Positions 9,187-19,804 are shown, counted from the stretch's first letter. The stretch is DNA of 64,000 nucleotides from Rhodocyclaceae bacterium (GCA_028713915.1 JAQTNK010000011.1:35426-99425), one strand, 5' to 3'. Numbers and translations: made by a program. The notes: generated by a model not told the origin, from the sequence alone.

Positions 9187-10097
9187 CGCCCGAACTGCCG
9201 TCGGCCGTCGTCACCGCGCCGCCGCAGGGCTGGCGCGTCTGGTGGACGGCGGCACGCCCGCGCACGCTGACCATCGCCACGACGCCCGTGCTGCTCGGCA
9301 CCGCCATCGCCTGGGCCGAAGGCGCGCCGCATTTGTGGCCGGCGGCGCTGGCGGCGCTCGCCTGCGCGCTGCTGATCCAGGCCGGCACCAACATGCACAA
9401 CGACGCCGCCGATTTCGAGCGCGGCAACGACACGGCCGAGCGCGTCGGCCCGCTGCGCGTCACGGCGGCCGGCTGGGCGCCGCCGGGCGAAGTCCGCAGC
9501 GCCGCCTTCGCTGCCTTCGTCGCCGCCTTCGCGCTCGGCATCTATCTCGTCGGCATCGGCGGCTGGCCGATCCTCGCCGTCGGCCTGACCTCGCTCGCCG
9601 CCGGCTGGGCCTACTCGGGCGGGCCGCGGCCGATTTCGCACACGCCGCTGGGCGAGATCTTCGTCTGGATTTTCTTCGGCGTGAATGCCGTCGCCGGCAG
9701 CCACTGGCTGCAGGCCGGCCGCCTCTCGTCCGCCGCCGTGCTCGGCGGCGCCGCGCTCGGCTCGCTGGCCGCCGCGGTGCTGATGATGAACAACTACCGC
9801 GACCTCGCCGGCGACCTCAAGGCCGGGCGCCGCACGCTGGCCGCCGTGCTCGGCCCCGCCGGCGCGCGCCGCGCCTACGGCGCGATGATGCTGGCGCCGT
9901 TCGCCGTGCCGCCGGTCCTGGCGGCGCAAGGACACCCGGGTGCCTTGCTGGCACTGGGCGCGCTGCCCCTGTGCCTGTCGCTGGCGCGGCGCATCGCCGC
10001 GAGCGAACCCGGTCCGGGGCTCAACCTGCTGCTCGCCGGCACGGCGCGGGCCGAGTTCGTCTTCGGCCTGCTGCTCGCCATCGGCGCGCTGCTGTGA
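9183..10097 (+). CDS. menA: 1,4-dihydroxy-2-naphthoate polyprenyltransferase (MenA)
   Basis: UbiA fold; ARPRTLTIATTPVLLGTA, NMHNDAADFERGNDTAERVGPLRVT, MMNNYRDLAGDLKAGRRTL; 4-bp ATGA overlap with the methyltransferase. Confidence 0.87.
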   Translation: MTPELPSAVVTAPPQGWRVWWTAARPRTLTIATTPVLLGTAIAWAEGAPHLWPAALAALACALLIQAGTNMHNDAADFERGNDTAERVGPLRVTAAGWAPPGEVRSAAFAAFVAAFALGIYLVGIGGWPILAVGLTSLAAGWAYSGGPRPISHTPLGEIFVWIFFGVNAVAGSHWLQAGRLSSAAVLGGAALGSLAAAVLMMNNYRDLAGDLKAGRRTLAAVLGPAGARRAYGAMMLAPFAVPPVLAAQGHPGALLALGALPLCLSLARRIAASEPGPGLNLLLAGTARAEFVFGLLLAIGALL

Positions 10098-10115
10098 GGC
10101 GACGGGGATAACGCG

Positions 10116-10582
<467 letters not shown>

Positions 10583-10586
<4 letters not shown>

Positions 10587-11386
10587 CGCTGTGGTGGCTG
10601 AGCTATCCGTTGCTGGGAATCTTCGCCGGCTTCGTCGCCGGCCTGTTCGGCGTCGGCGGCGGCCTGACCATCGTGCCTTTGCTGTTCATGCTGTTCTCGG
10701 CGCAGGCGTTTCCGGTCGAGCACACCATGCACCTGGCGCTGGGCACGTCGATGGCGACCATCGTGTTCACCTCGATTTCCAGCACGCGCGCCCACCACCG
10801 CCACGGCGCGGTGCGCTGGGACGTCGTCAAGGCGTTCGCGCCCGGCCTGATGCTGGGCACCTTTTCCGGCTCCTTCGTCGCCGCCTGGGTGCCGACGCGG
10901 CCGCTGGCGATGATTTTCACCGTCATCGTCTATTACGCCTCGCTGCAGATGATCCTCGACTTCAAGCCCAAGGCGCATCGCAGCCTGCCCGGCGGCTTCG
11001 GCATGTTCGTCGCCGGCGCGGCCATCGGCGGCATCTCCAGCCTCGTCGCCGCGGGCGGCGGCTTCCTGTCGATTCCCTTCATGGTGTTCTGCAACGTCGT
11101 CATCCACCATGCCGTCGGCACGTCGGCGGCGCTCGGCTTTCCCATCGCGCTGGCCGGCTCCGTCGGCTACATCGTCAGCGGCCTGAAGGCCACCGGCCTG
11201 CCCGACTACTCGCTCGGCTACATCTATCTGCCGGCCTTCCTCGGCGTCGTCGCCTTCAGTTTCGCCACCGCGCCGGTGGGGGCGAAGCTCGCGCACAAGC
11301 TGCCGGTCAAGCAGTTGAAGCGCGCCTTCGGCGGCTTCCTCGCGCTGCTGGCGACGAAGATGCTGTACGGCCTGCTGGCGGGCTGA
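10583..11386 (+). CDS. TSUP family (TauE/SafE) membrane transporter
   Basis: FAGFVAGLFGVGGGLTIVPLLF and second repeat SSLVAAGGGFLSIPFM; overlaps EVE gene by 4 bp. Confidence 0.87.
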
Positions 11387-11387
11387 A

Positions 11388-12089
11388 TCAGCGCCGGCGC
11401 ACGCTGTTCGCGTCCTGGCCGAAAAGGATGCGCCGGGCTTCCTCGCTCATGGTGCTGTCGGTGTTGATCTCGTCGGCGCGCGCATAGGCGCGCCGCGTCG
11501 CCGGACGCTCGCGCACGGCGGCGAACCAGCGCGCCAGCTGCGGAAAGTCGGCCATCTTCTGGCCCTGGCGTTCGCAGGGCACGATCCACGGATAGCAGGC
11601 CATGTCGGCGATCGAGTAGTCGCCGGCGATGAACGCGCGCCCGGCCAGCCGCTGGTCGAGCACGGCGTAGAGCCGCGAGGTTTCCTTGACGTAGCGGTCG
11701 ATGGCGTAGGGAATCTTCTCGGCCGCGTAGTGCGCGAAATGGTGGTTCTGGCCGGCCATCGGGCCGAGCCCGCCCATCTGCCAGAACAGCCAGGCGAGGG
11801 TCTCGTTGCGCCCGCGCAAGTCGGCGGGAATGAAGCGGCCGATCTTGTCGGCGAGATAGAGCAGGATGGCGCCCGATTCGAACAACGCCAGCGGCTCGCC
11901 GCCATCGGCCGGGGCGTGGTCGACGATGGCCGGAATCTTGTTGTTGGGCGAAATGCGCAGGAAATCCGGCGCGAACTGCTCGCCCTTGCCGATGTTGATG
12001 GGCACGATGCGGTAGGGCAGGCCGGCCTCTTCGAGGAACAGCGTGATCTTGTGGCCGTTGGGGGTGGTCCAGTAGTAGAAGTCGATCAT
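11388..12089 (-). CDS. Glutathione S-transferase family protein (YfcG/YghU nu-class-like)
   Basis: MIDFYYWTTPNGHKITLFLEEAGLPYRIVPINIGKGEQF...NNKIPAIVD, ESGAILLYLADK; start trimmed from a longer ORF. Confidence 0.87.
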   Translation of the reverse strand: MIDFYYWTTPNGHKITLFLEEAGLPYRIVPINIGKGEQFAPDFLRISPNNKIPAIVDHAPADGGEPLALFESGAILLYLADKIGRFIPADLRGRNETLAWLFWQMGGLGPMAGQNHHFAHYAAEKIPYAIDRYVKETSRLYAVLDQRLAGRAFIAGDYSIADMACYPWIVPCERQGQKMADFPQLARWFAAVRERPATRRAYARADEINTDSTMSEEARRILFGQDANSVRRR

Positions 12090-12156
12090 GGCGCGCTCCT
12101 TGGCGGCGAAAGCTCTATCGACTGGCGCCGCGCGTGCGCAGTTCCCGCCGCGCCGC

Positions 12157-12516
12157 TCAGACCCAGGCCCGGGCTTCGGCCAGGGTCGCGAAGACCCGCG
12201 TCGGGTAGGCGTGCAAGGGCGACGCGATATAGAGTTCGGCCAGCGCCGCGGCTTGCGGATCGGTGGTGACGACGGCGATCTTGATGTTGGCGTTGGAGCG
12301 CGCGGCGGCGTGATCGATGGCCGCGATGTACAGCACGGTGTCTGCGGCAATGGCGAAACTGTCGATGGGGAGAAAGTCGTTGATGACGTAGCGGACGTCG
12401 TCGAAGCGGGCATCGCCGTGCAGTTCCCTGACCGACTGCAGGAGCTCGTCGTCGGCGACGTGGCCGCAAAACTTCTTGTACGCCCCGCGCGCTTCCCAGA
12501 CGATGTCGAATGCCAT
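12157..12516 (-). CDS. Hypothetical STAS/SpoIIAA-like small protein
   Basis: 119 aa MAFDIVWEARGAYKKFCGHVADDELLQSVRELHGDARFDDVRYVINDFL...; compact fold, no catalytic motif. Confidence 0.55.
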   Translation of the reverse strand: MAFDIVWEARGAYKKFCGHVADDELLQSVRELHGDARFDDVRYVINDFLPIDSFAIAADTVLYIAAIDHAAARSNANIKIAVVTTDPQAAALAELYIASPLHAYPTRVFATLAEARAWV

Positions 12517-12625
12517 GCCGCCGCCTATTCCCTTCGTATCGTGGCGCCAATGTAGCCAAAGCGCCGGCGCTTGGCAACAGCGAAAGCCCCATGGCGCGCC
12601 CGCCGCGGGATAACATGGGGCCGCC

Positions 12626-13846
12626 GTGAAAGCGCCGACAAACCCACCCGCTGCGCCGCGCCGCGCGGAAACCTCCGCCGCAGCAAAGATCCCCGCCGGT
12701 GTCTGGGTGCTGGGCTTCGTCAGCATGCTGATGGACATCTCCTCGGAAATGATCCATAGCCTGCTGCCCCTCTTCATGGTCGCCACGCTCGGCGCGAGTT
12801 CCGTCGCCGTCGGCGCGGTCGAAGGACTGGCCGAGTCGACGGCCCTGATCGTCAAGGTCTTTTCCGGCGTGCTGAGCGACTGGCTCGGCAAGCGCAAGAG
12901 CCTCGCCGTGTTCGGCTATGCGCTGGGTGCGCTGACCAAGCCCTTGTTCGCCGCCGCCGCCACCATCGACCTGGTGCTCGCCGCGCGCCTGCTCGACCGC
13001 GTCGGCAAGGGCGTGCGCGGCGCGCCGCGCGATGCCATGGTCGCCGACATGGCGCCGCCAGCCCTGCGCGGCGCCGCCTTCGGCCTGCGCCAGTCGCTCG
13101 ATACGGTCGGCGCCTTCGTCGGCCCGCTGATCGGCGCCGGCCTCATGCTGCTGTGGGTCGACGATTTTCGCGCCGTCTTTGCGGTCGCGGTGATTCCCGG
13201 CCTGATGGCCGTGGCGCTGCTGCTGGCCGGCGTGCGCGAGCCCGCGCCAAGCGCGGCGCAACGCCGCGGCAACCCGATCCGCGCGGCGAACCTGAAGCGT
13301 CTCGACGCTGCCTACTGGCGGGTCGTCGGCCTCGGCGCCGGCGCCACGCTGGCGCGCTTCAGCGAAGCTTTCCTGGTCCTGCGCGCGCACCAGAGCGGCG
13401 TCCCGATCGCCCTGGTGCCGCTGGTGATGGTGGCGATGAATCTGGTCTATGCCGCCTCGGCCTATCCGGCCGGCCGGCTCGCCGACCGCATCAGCCATCG
13501 CCGGCTTCTCGCCGGCGGCCTCGTCGTCCTGCTCGCGGCGGACCTGGTGCTGGCCGTCGACGGCGGCTGGGGCGTCGTCGTTGCCGGCGTCGTGCTCTGG
13601 GGCGTGCACCTGGGCATGACGCAGGGCCTTTTGGCGACGATGGTCGCCGACACCGCGCCGGCCGACTTGCGCGGCACGGCCTTCGGCTTCTTCAACCTCG
13701 TCAGCGGCGTCGCCATGCTCGCGGCGAGCCTCCTCGCCGGCCTGCTGTGGGACCGCCTCGGCGCGCCGGCCACGTTCTACGCCGGCGCCGTTTTCTGCCT
13801 GCTCACGCTTGGCGGCCTGGCCTGGCGGCGACGCCTTCCGGCCTAG
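12626..13846 (+). CDS. MFS transporter
   Basis: 406 aa, 12 TM-like; DWLGKRKSLAVFGYALGALTKPLFA, DRVGKGVRGAPRDAMVAD. Confidence 0.87.
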   Translation: MKAPTNPPAAPRRAETSAAAKIPAGVWVLGFVSMLMDISSEMIHSLLPLFMVATLGASSVAVGAVEGLAESTALIVKVFSGVLSDWLGKRKSLAVFGYALGALTKPLFAAAATIDLVLAARLLDRVGKGVRGAPRDAMVADMAPPALRGAAFGLRQSLDTVGAFVGPLIGAGLMLLWVDDFRAVFAVAVIPGLMAVALLLAGVREPAPSAAQRRGNPIRAANLKRLDAAYWRVVGLGAGATLARFSEAFLVLRAHQSGVPIALVPLVMVAMNLVYAASAYPAGRLADRISHRRLLAGGLVVLLAADLVLAVDGGWGVVVAGVVLWGVHLGMTQGLLATMVADTAPADLRGTAFGFFNLVSGVAMLAASLLAGLLWDRLGAPATFYAGAVFCLLTLGGLAWRRRLPA

Positions 13847-15360
13847 CCAGCCGGCGAATACTGTTCGCGCAGCACGTTCTTCTGCACCTTGCCCATGGCG
13901 TTGCGCGGCAGGGCGTCGACCAGATGCACGCGCTTGGGCAGCTTGAAGGCGGCGAGTTCGCCGCGCAGCGCGGCGAGGATGGCGGCCTCGGTCAGCGCCG
14001 CGCCGGCGGGATTTTGCTGGCGCACGACGACGGCGGTCACCGCTTCGCCGAAATCGGCATGCGGCAGGCCGATGACGGCGGACTCGGCGACGCCGGGCAG
14101 CGCATCGATCATGTCCTCGATTTCCTTCGGATAGACGTTGAGGCCGCCGCTGATGACCAGGTCCTTGGCGCGGCCGCTGATGCTGAGGTAGCCGTCGGCG
14201 CTCAGCGCGCCGACGTCGCCGGTCTTGAACCAGCCGTCGGCGGTGAATTCCGCGCGCGTCTTTTCCGGCATCTGCCAGTAGCCGACGAAGACGTTGTCGC
14301 CCTTGACCTGGATGTTGCCGATTGCGCCCGCCGCGCAGGCCATGCCTTTGTCATCGACGATGCGCACCGCCGTGCCCGGCAGCGGCAAGCCGACGGTGCC
14401 GCCGCGGCGCTCGCCGGCGTAGGGATTGGAAGTGAACATGCCGCCTTCGGTCATGCCGTAGCGCTCGAGGATGGTGTGGCCGGTGCGGGCGCGGAAGGCG
14501 TCGAAGGTTTCGCGCAGCAGCGGCGCAGAGCCGGAGACAAAGAGGCGCATGTGGCGCACGGCGGCGGCGGTCAAGCCGGGCGCCTGCAGCAGGCGCACGT
14601 AGTAGGTCGGCACGCCCATGAAGACGGTCGCGTGCGGCAGCAGGGCGAGCGCGCGGCGGGCGTCGAATTTCGGCTCGAACAGCATCGCCGAGCCGTTCAG
14701 CAGCGCGCAGTGGCAGGCGACGAAGAGGCCGTGGACGTGGAAGATCGGCAGCATGTGCAGCAGCACGTCGCCGGGTTCGAAGCGCCAATAGTCGTGCAGC
14801 GTCTGCGCGTTGACCGCGAGGTTGGCGTGCGACAGCATCGCGCCCTTGGAGCGGCCGGTGGTGCCCGAGGTGTAGAGGATGGCGGCGAGGTCGTCGCCGC
14901 GGCGCGCGACCGTCTTGAAGTCATCGGCCTGCGGCGCGGCGGCATCGATCAGCGAGCCGCGTCCGGCGTCGTCGAGTTCCAGCAGGTGCGCCACGCCCGC
15001 CTGGCGCGCCGCGGCGGCGGCAAGCGCGCGCGCCTGCGGCCGGCAGACGAAAAGGCCCGGCTTGGCGTCAGCGAGGAAATAGTCGATTTCGTGGCGCCGG
15101 TAGGCCGGGTTCAGCGGCAGGAAGACCATGCCGGCGCGCAGCGCCGCAAGATAGAGCACCAGCGCTGCCGGCGTCTTCTCCACTTGCGCGGCGACGCGGT
15201 CGCCGGGGCGCAGGCCCAACGCGACGATCAGGTTGGCGAGACGGCCCGAGGCACGCTCGATGTCGCCGTAGCTCCAAGTGCCGCCGTCGGGCAGGATCAG
15301 GCAAGCGGCTTGCGAATCCTCGGGAAAGCCGGCGGCGAGCAGGGAATACAGGTTGCTCAT
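13843..15360 (-). CDS. matB: Malonyl-CoA (methylmalonyl-CoA) synthetase, MatB-like acyl-CoA ligase
   Basis: AMP-binding motif ILYTSGTTGRSKGAMLSH, ERYGMTEGGMFTSNPY, GWFKTGD; adjacent to malonyl-CoA decarboxylase. Start trimmed from 1080-aa frame. Confidence 0.85.
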   Translation of the reverse strand: MSNLYSLLAAGFPEDSQAACLILPDGGTWSYGDIERASGRLANLIVALGLRPGDRVAAQVEKTPAALVLYLAALRAGMVFLPLNPAYRRHEIDYFLADAKPGLFVCRPQARALAAAAARQAGVAHLLELDDAGRGSLIDAAAPQADDFKTVARRGDDLAAILYTSGTTGRSKGAMLSHANLAVNAQTLHDYWRFEPGDVLLHMLPIFHVHGLFVACHCALLNGSAMLFEPKFDARRALALLPHATVFMGVPTYYVRLLQAPGLTAAAVRHMRLFVSGSAPLLRETFDAFRARTGHTILERYGMTEGGMFTSNPYAGERRGGTVGLPLPGTAVRIVDDKGMACAAGAIGNIQVKGDNVFVGYWQMPEKTRAEFTADGWFKTGDVGALSADGYLSISGRAKDLVISGGLNVYPKEIEDMIDALPGVAESAVIGLPHADFGEAVTAVVVRQQNPAGAALTEAAILAALRGELAAFKLPKRVHLVDALPRNAMGKVQKNVLREQYSPAG

Positions 15361-15362
15361 GC

Positions 15363-16679
15363 CTAGTCGATCTTCGCCAGCCGGCGCACGCCGGCCGACA
15401 TGGCGACGGTGCCTTCGGTGACGAAGGACTCGACGTTCTTCTCGATTTCGTCGGGATTGTAGAGATAGTTCATCATCAGGCCGTAAGACTGCTTGAAGCC
15501 CTTGAATGAGGTGTCGCCGAGCGGATTGAGGCGCTCGATGCGCGCGCCGTTGCCGAGATGGAAACGCGCCACCGGCTCGTAGGGCAAGGACCCGCTCTTG
15601 GCCTGCGCCAGGTAGCGGGCGGCCAGCCGCAGCAAGGGCTCGCGCAGATGGCGCGCGGTGTTGCGGTTCTTCGACCACTCGCCGGTGGCGAGCTGGGCGG
15701 CGTCGAGCTCGATGCCGACCTCGGCGAGCACGCCGGGGTTGCGCTTGACCCAGCCGCTGAGCTGCGGAATCGGCGACAGCGTGGCGAACGTCCTGAGCTT
15801 CGGGAAATCGCGCTTCAAGTCGTCGATGACGCGCTTCAGCAGGAAGTTGCCGAAGGAAATGCCGCGCAGCCCGGCCTGCGTGTTGGAGATCGAATAGAAG
15901 ATCGCGGTATCGGCGCGGCGGGCGTCGAACACCGGCGCATGCTCGTCGAGCAGCACCTGGATGTTGTCGGCGAGATGGTCGGTGAGCGCCACCTCGACGA
16001 AAATCAGCGGCTCCATCGGCATGCGCGGATGGAAGAAGGCATAGCAGCGGCGGTCGGAATCGAGCCGGTTCTTGAGGTCGGTCCAGGAACGAATTTCGTG
16101 CACCGCCTCGTACTCGATGAGCTTCTCCAGCAGCACGGCCGGCGAGTTCCAGGTGATGCGCCGCAGTTCGAGAAAGCCGACGTCGAACCAGGCCGTCAGC
16201 CGCGCTTCGAGCTCGCGGTCGAGCGCCGCCAGTTCGGGGTCGTCGTCGAGATAGCGCAAGAGGTCGGCGCGCAGGTCGACGAGGAACTTGACGCCCTGCG
16301 GCAGCGCATTGAACTGCGTGAGGATGCGGATGCGCCGCGAGCGCATGGCGGCGCGCAGGCCGGTTTCGGCGTCCCATTGCGCCGGCGTGCCGATGGCCGC
16401 CTGCCAGGTCTCGTGCGCCGTCGCCACCGCTTGCGGGTCGGGGCCGAACTCCATCGCGATCAGGCGCAGGAATTCGCGCCGGCCGCCGTCGCCCAGCTTG
16501 AGGTAGGTTTCGCCGAGCCGCGCCGCGCGATTGCGCGCCGAGACTTCGCCGCCGACGCGCGCCGCACATTCGTTGAGCTGTTCGCGGACGCGATTGCGCT
16601 CGCGGGCGTTCAGCGTTTCGCCGCCGCCGCCGACGATCTTCCTGATGCGCTTGAGGCTGCGCTTGACCACATTTTCCAT
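15363..16679 (-). CDS. Malonyl-CoA decarboxylase (MCD family)
   Basis: HPRMPMEPLIFVEVALTDHLADNIQVLLDE, FYSISNTQAGLRGISFGNFLLKRV, ATLSPIPQLSGWV, VARFHLGNGARIERLNPLGDTS. Confidence 0.92.
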   Translation of the reverse strand: MENVVKRSLKRIRKIVGGGGETLNARERNRVREQLNECAARVGGEVSARNRAARLGETYLKLGDGGRREFLRLIAMEFGPDPQAVATAHETWQAAIGTPAQWDAETGLRAAMRSRRIRILTQFNALPQGVKFLVDLRADLLRYLDDDPELAALDRELEARLTAWFDVGFLELRRITWNSPAVLLEKLIEYEAVHEIRSWTDLKNRLDSDRRCYAFFHPRMPMEPLIFVEVALTDHLADNIQVLLDEHAPVFDARRADTAIFYSISNTQAGLRGISFGNFLLKRVIDDLKRDFPKLRTFATLSPIPQLSGWVKRNPGVLAEVGIELDAAQLATGEWSKNRNTARHLREPLLRLAARYLAQAKSGSLPYEPVARFHLGNGARIERLNPLGDTSFKGFKQSYGLMMNYLYNPDEIEKNVESFVTEGTVAMSAGVRRLAKID

Positions 16680-16784
16680 CACGCATCTCCCTGAGCCTTG
16701 GCGCTGCGCCGCCCGGCGGCGCAACGTCGAATTCACAAGCTAGCCGACTGTGCGCGGTCTGTCCAGCGACGGGCCGGCGCGGCG

Positions 16785-17543
16785 CTACAAGGCGTCGACG
16801 AGTTCCTGCAAGTCGGCGGGCGCGACGTCCGAGACGGCGCGGAACGCCATGCCCGCGCGCACCTTGCCCATGACATGGTAGCCCTGCAAGGTGTAGGGCG
16901 AAGCCGCGGCCGCGCCCGCGGCGGCGGGCCAGACGAAGACGTCGATCAGATGCCGGCCGCGCCGATAGACGACGACGGCGACGGGGTGGCGATCGAGGTA
17001 ATCGAGCCGCCCGCCGACGAGCTCGAAGCCTTGCGCCGCGAGATCGGGCACCGGCGGCGAGAAGTCGAGCTTGCCGTTGAACCACGGCTTGACCGTGTGC
17101 TGGTCGGTCGAGGCCACATCGATGACATGGTTCGTGAGCAAAGCGCGGACATGGCCGGCGACCGCTTCGTCGGCGAGCCGCGCGTCGGCCGACGGGCGCA
17201 GCGGCAGCACCACGGCGAGCACCAGCGCGGCGCAGGCGGCGGCCACCAGGCCGGCACCGTTGAGCAGGCGCCAGACGCGGCTGCCGAAAGCGACGCGGCG
17301 CGGCCGCCTGCGGCCGTTCGCCGCACCGTCCGGCAGCGCGGCTGCGATGTCGGCACGCAGCGTCGCCGGCGCGCGATGGTAGCGCGCGGCGCCGCGCACG
17401 GCGGCCGCGGCCGCCAGCCGTTGCCGGACGCTCGCGCAGGCGTCGCAGGCGGCGACATGCGCGGCGAGCGCCGCTTCCGTGCGCGCCTCCAGTTCGCGGT
17501 CGAGCGACAGCGGCAGCAGAGGCCGCGCTTCCGGGCAGTCCAT
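16785..17543 (-). CDS. Anti-sigma factor, zinc-finger (ZAS) type, single TM
   Basis: HVAACDACASV (HxxxCxxC) N-terminus, TM segment, periplasmic C-terminal domain; 2 bp downstream of ECF sigma gene. Confidence 0.85.
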   Translation of the reverse strand: MDCPEARPLLPLSLDRELEARTEAALAAHVAACDACASVRQRLAAAAAVRGAARYHRAPATLRADIAAALPDGAANGRRRPRRVAFGSRVWRLLNGAGLVAAACAALVLAVVLPLRPSADARLADEAVAGHVRALLTNHVIDVASTDQHTVKPWFNGKLDFSPPVPDLAAQGFELVGGRLDYLDRHPVAVVVYRRGRHLIDVFVWPAAAGAAAASPYTLQGYHVMGKVRAGMAFRAVSDVAPADLQELVDAL

Positions 17544-17545
17544 CG

Positions 17546-18082
17546 TCAGGCTCCGCTCCGTTCGGCCGCCAGGTAGCGGGCCAGCAGGCGCCGGCCGCGC
17601 GCCAGGCGCGACATCACCGTGCCGACGGGAATCGCCAGCACGGCGGCGATGTCCTTGTAGGCCATGTCTTCGAGTTCGCGCAGGACGATCACTTCTCGAA
17701 ACTCCAGCGGCAGCCGCTCGATGGCCGCGTCGACGACGCGGTCGGCGTCGGCGCGCAGCGCCAGCGTTTCGGGATCGCCCTGTGCAGCCGTCGCACCATG
17801 TATTTCATCGTCATATTCCACCTGCGCCGAAGCGGCGCCGTTGCGCGCCAGCCACGTGAAGCACGTGTTGCGCACGATGGCCAGCAGCCACGGCCTGGCG
17901 TTGTCGCCGCGCAAGCCGTCGAATGCGGCGTAGGCGCGCAGGTACGCTTCCTGCACGATGTCGCGGGCATTCTGGTCGTCGCGCGCCAGCCAGCGCGCCA
18001 GGTTGAAGGCGGCATCCAGATGCGGCAACGCCAGCGCTTCGAAACGCGCCCGCTTGTCCGGCAAGGTCGATTCGTCAGCCAT
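17546..18082 (-). CDS. ECF RNA polymerase sigma factor
   Basis: Region 2 DDQNARDIVQEAYLRAYAAFDGLRGDNARPWLLAIVRN; region 4 LPLEFREVIVLRELEDMAYKDIAAVLAIPVGTVMSRLARGRR. Confidence 0.92.
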   Translation of the reverse strand: MADESTLPDKRARFEALALPHLDAAFNLARWLARDDQNARDIVQEAYLRAYAAFDGLRGDNARPWLLAIVRNTCFTWLARNGAASAQVEYDDEIHGATAAQGDPETLALRADADRVVDAAIERLPLEFREVIVLRELEDMAYKDIAAVLAIPVGTVMSRLARGRRLLARYLAAERSGA

Positions 18083-18204
18083 CGTCTCCTTCTGCAATAC
18101 CTGTTTTCGAAGCGGAATATTCCCGCGCCGCGGCGGGGAATAAACGGTGGTCCCTTCGAGTATTGCACTGTGAATACGGAGCACTGGATGATGGAGGATA
18201 GACC

Positions 18205-19110
18205 ATGAAGCACGCTCTTGATCGACGCGAATTCCTTCGCCTTGCCGCCTTCGGGGGCATGGCCTACGCTTCCGGCCTCGGCGCCGCCGGCTATGGGCCC
18301 GGCGCGGCCGCGGCCAGCGGCGCCCAGGCGGAGGACTTCTATTTCGTGCAGCTTTCCGACACGCACTGGGGCTTCGAGGGCGCGCCGAACCCGGATTCGC
18401 GCGGCACGCTGCCAAAGGCGATCGCGGCCGTCAATGCCTTGTCGCCGCCGCCCGATTTCATCGTCTTCACCGGCGACCTGACGCACCTGACGCTCGACGG
18501 CAAGGTGCGGCGCGAGCGCATGCAGCAGTTCCACGACATCGTCGCCAGGCTGAACGTGCGCAACGTGCGCTTTCTCGCCGGCGAGCACGACGCCTCGGTG
18601 GACCACGGCCAGGCGTTCCACGAAATGTTCGGCGCCAGCTACTACACGTTCAACCACAAGGGCGTGCATTTCATCGCCCTCGACAACGTCTCCGATCCCA
18701 GCGGCGCGCTCGGCGACGGCCAGCTGGACTGGCTTGCCGACGACCTGGCGAAGCTGCGCCGCGACCAGCCCATCGTCATCCTGACGCATCGGCCGCTGTT
18801 CGATCTCTACCCGGCGTGGGGCTGGGCGACGCGCGACGGCGCGCGCGCAATCGCTATGCTGATGCCCTTTCAGAACGTCACGGTCTTCTACGGCCACATC
18901 CACCAGCTCAACGAACACATGACGGGCCACATCGCCCACCATGCGGCGAAGTCGCTGATCTTTCCCTTGCCGCCGCCGGGCGAAGACGACCACCAGCCGC
19001 TGCCCTGGGATGCATCGCAGCCGTACCGCGGACTCGGCTGGCGCGAAGTCGAGGCCGAGCCGCAGCAGGCGGCCTACGACGTCCAGGAACGGCCGGTACT
19101 GGGGAGTTGA
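18205..19110 (+). CDS. Exported metallophosphoesterase
   Basis: Tat-like N-terminus DRREFLRLAAFGGMAYASG; LSDTHWG, FTGDLTH, FLAGEHD, ILTHRPLF, YGHIHQ metallophosphatase motifs. Confidence 0.87.
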   Translation: MKHALDRREFLRLAAFGGMAYASGLGAAGYGPGAAAASGAQAEDFYFVQLSDTHWGFEGAPNPDSRGTLPKAIAAVNALSPPPDFIVFTGDLTHLTLDGKVRRERMQQFHDIVARLNVRNVRFLAGEHDASVDHGQAFHEMFGASYYTFNHKGVHFIALDNVSDPSGALGDGQLDWLADDLAKLRRDQPIVILTHRPLFDLYPAWGWATRDGARAIAMLMPFQNVTVFYGHIHQLNEHMTGHIAHHAAKSLIFPLPPPGEDDHQPLPWDASQPYRGLGWREVEAEPQQAAYDVQERPVLGS

Positions 19111-19115
19111 GCGCC

Positions 19116-19694
19116 ATGACCGCGAGCATGAAAACGAACATCCGGCGGGCGGCGACGGCCCTCGCCGCCGGCGCGGCGGCCGCCCTCGCCGCTTCGGCCG
19201 TCGTCGCCGCGCTGGCGACGGCCGGCCAAAGCAAGATCTCATTTCGCGCGACGCAGCAGGACGTGCCGGTCGACGGCGAGTTCAAGAAGTTCTCCGCCAA
19301 CGTCGACTTCGATCCCGCCAAGCCTGCCGCCGGCCGCGTCGATCTGGCCATCGACCTGGCGTCGGTGGCCACCGGCAGCAGCGACGCCGACGAGCTGCTG
19401 AAGGGCAAGGCCTTCTTCGACGCCGCGCAGTTTCCGCAAGCGCGCTTTGCCGCAAAGACCATCACCGCGACCGGCGCCGGGAGCTTCCAGGCCAGCGGCC
19501 AGTTCAGCCTCAAAGGCCGCAGCGCGCCGCTGCGGGTGCCGTTCACGGCGCGGCCCGAAGGCGCCGGCCTGCGCATCGAGGGCAGCGTGCCGCTCTCGCG
19601 CCTGGCCTACAAGGTGGGCGAAGGCGAGTGGGCCGACACCGGCACGCTCGCCGATCAGGTGCAGATCCGCTTCAGCCTTTACCTGCCGCATTGA
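19116..19694 (+). CDS. YceI family protein
   Basis: Signal peptide/TM; VDLAIDLASVATGSSDADELLKGKAFFDAAQFPQARFAAKTIT. Confidence 0.87.
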   Translation: MTASMKTNIRRAATALAAGAAAALAASAVVAALATAGQSKISFRATQQDVPVDGEFKKFSANVDFDPAKPAAGRVDLAIDLASVATGSSDADELLKGKAFFDAAQFPQARFAAKTITATGAGSFQASGQFSLKGRSAPLRVPFTARPEGAGLRIEGSVPLSRLAYKVGEGEWADTGTLADQVQIRFSLYLPH

Positions 19695-19804
19695 GGCGCG
19701 GCGGCGCTTGCCGCGCTGCCGCTGAAGCGCTCGCAAAAGCGTGATAGGCTGCGCTTCCGATCATATCCACTCGTCAATTACCCAGGCGTCAGGATAGGAA
19801 ACCC

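Noticed and set aside
13843-17085. Single 1080-aa minus-strand ORF as a fusion protein
   Set aside because: Only the C-terminal part from MSNLYSLL (15360) is MatB; the upstream in-frame part is a shadow of the malonyl-CoA decarboxylase gene, which lies in another frame.
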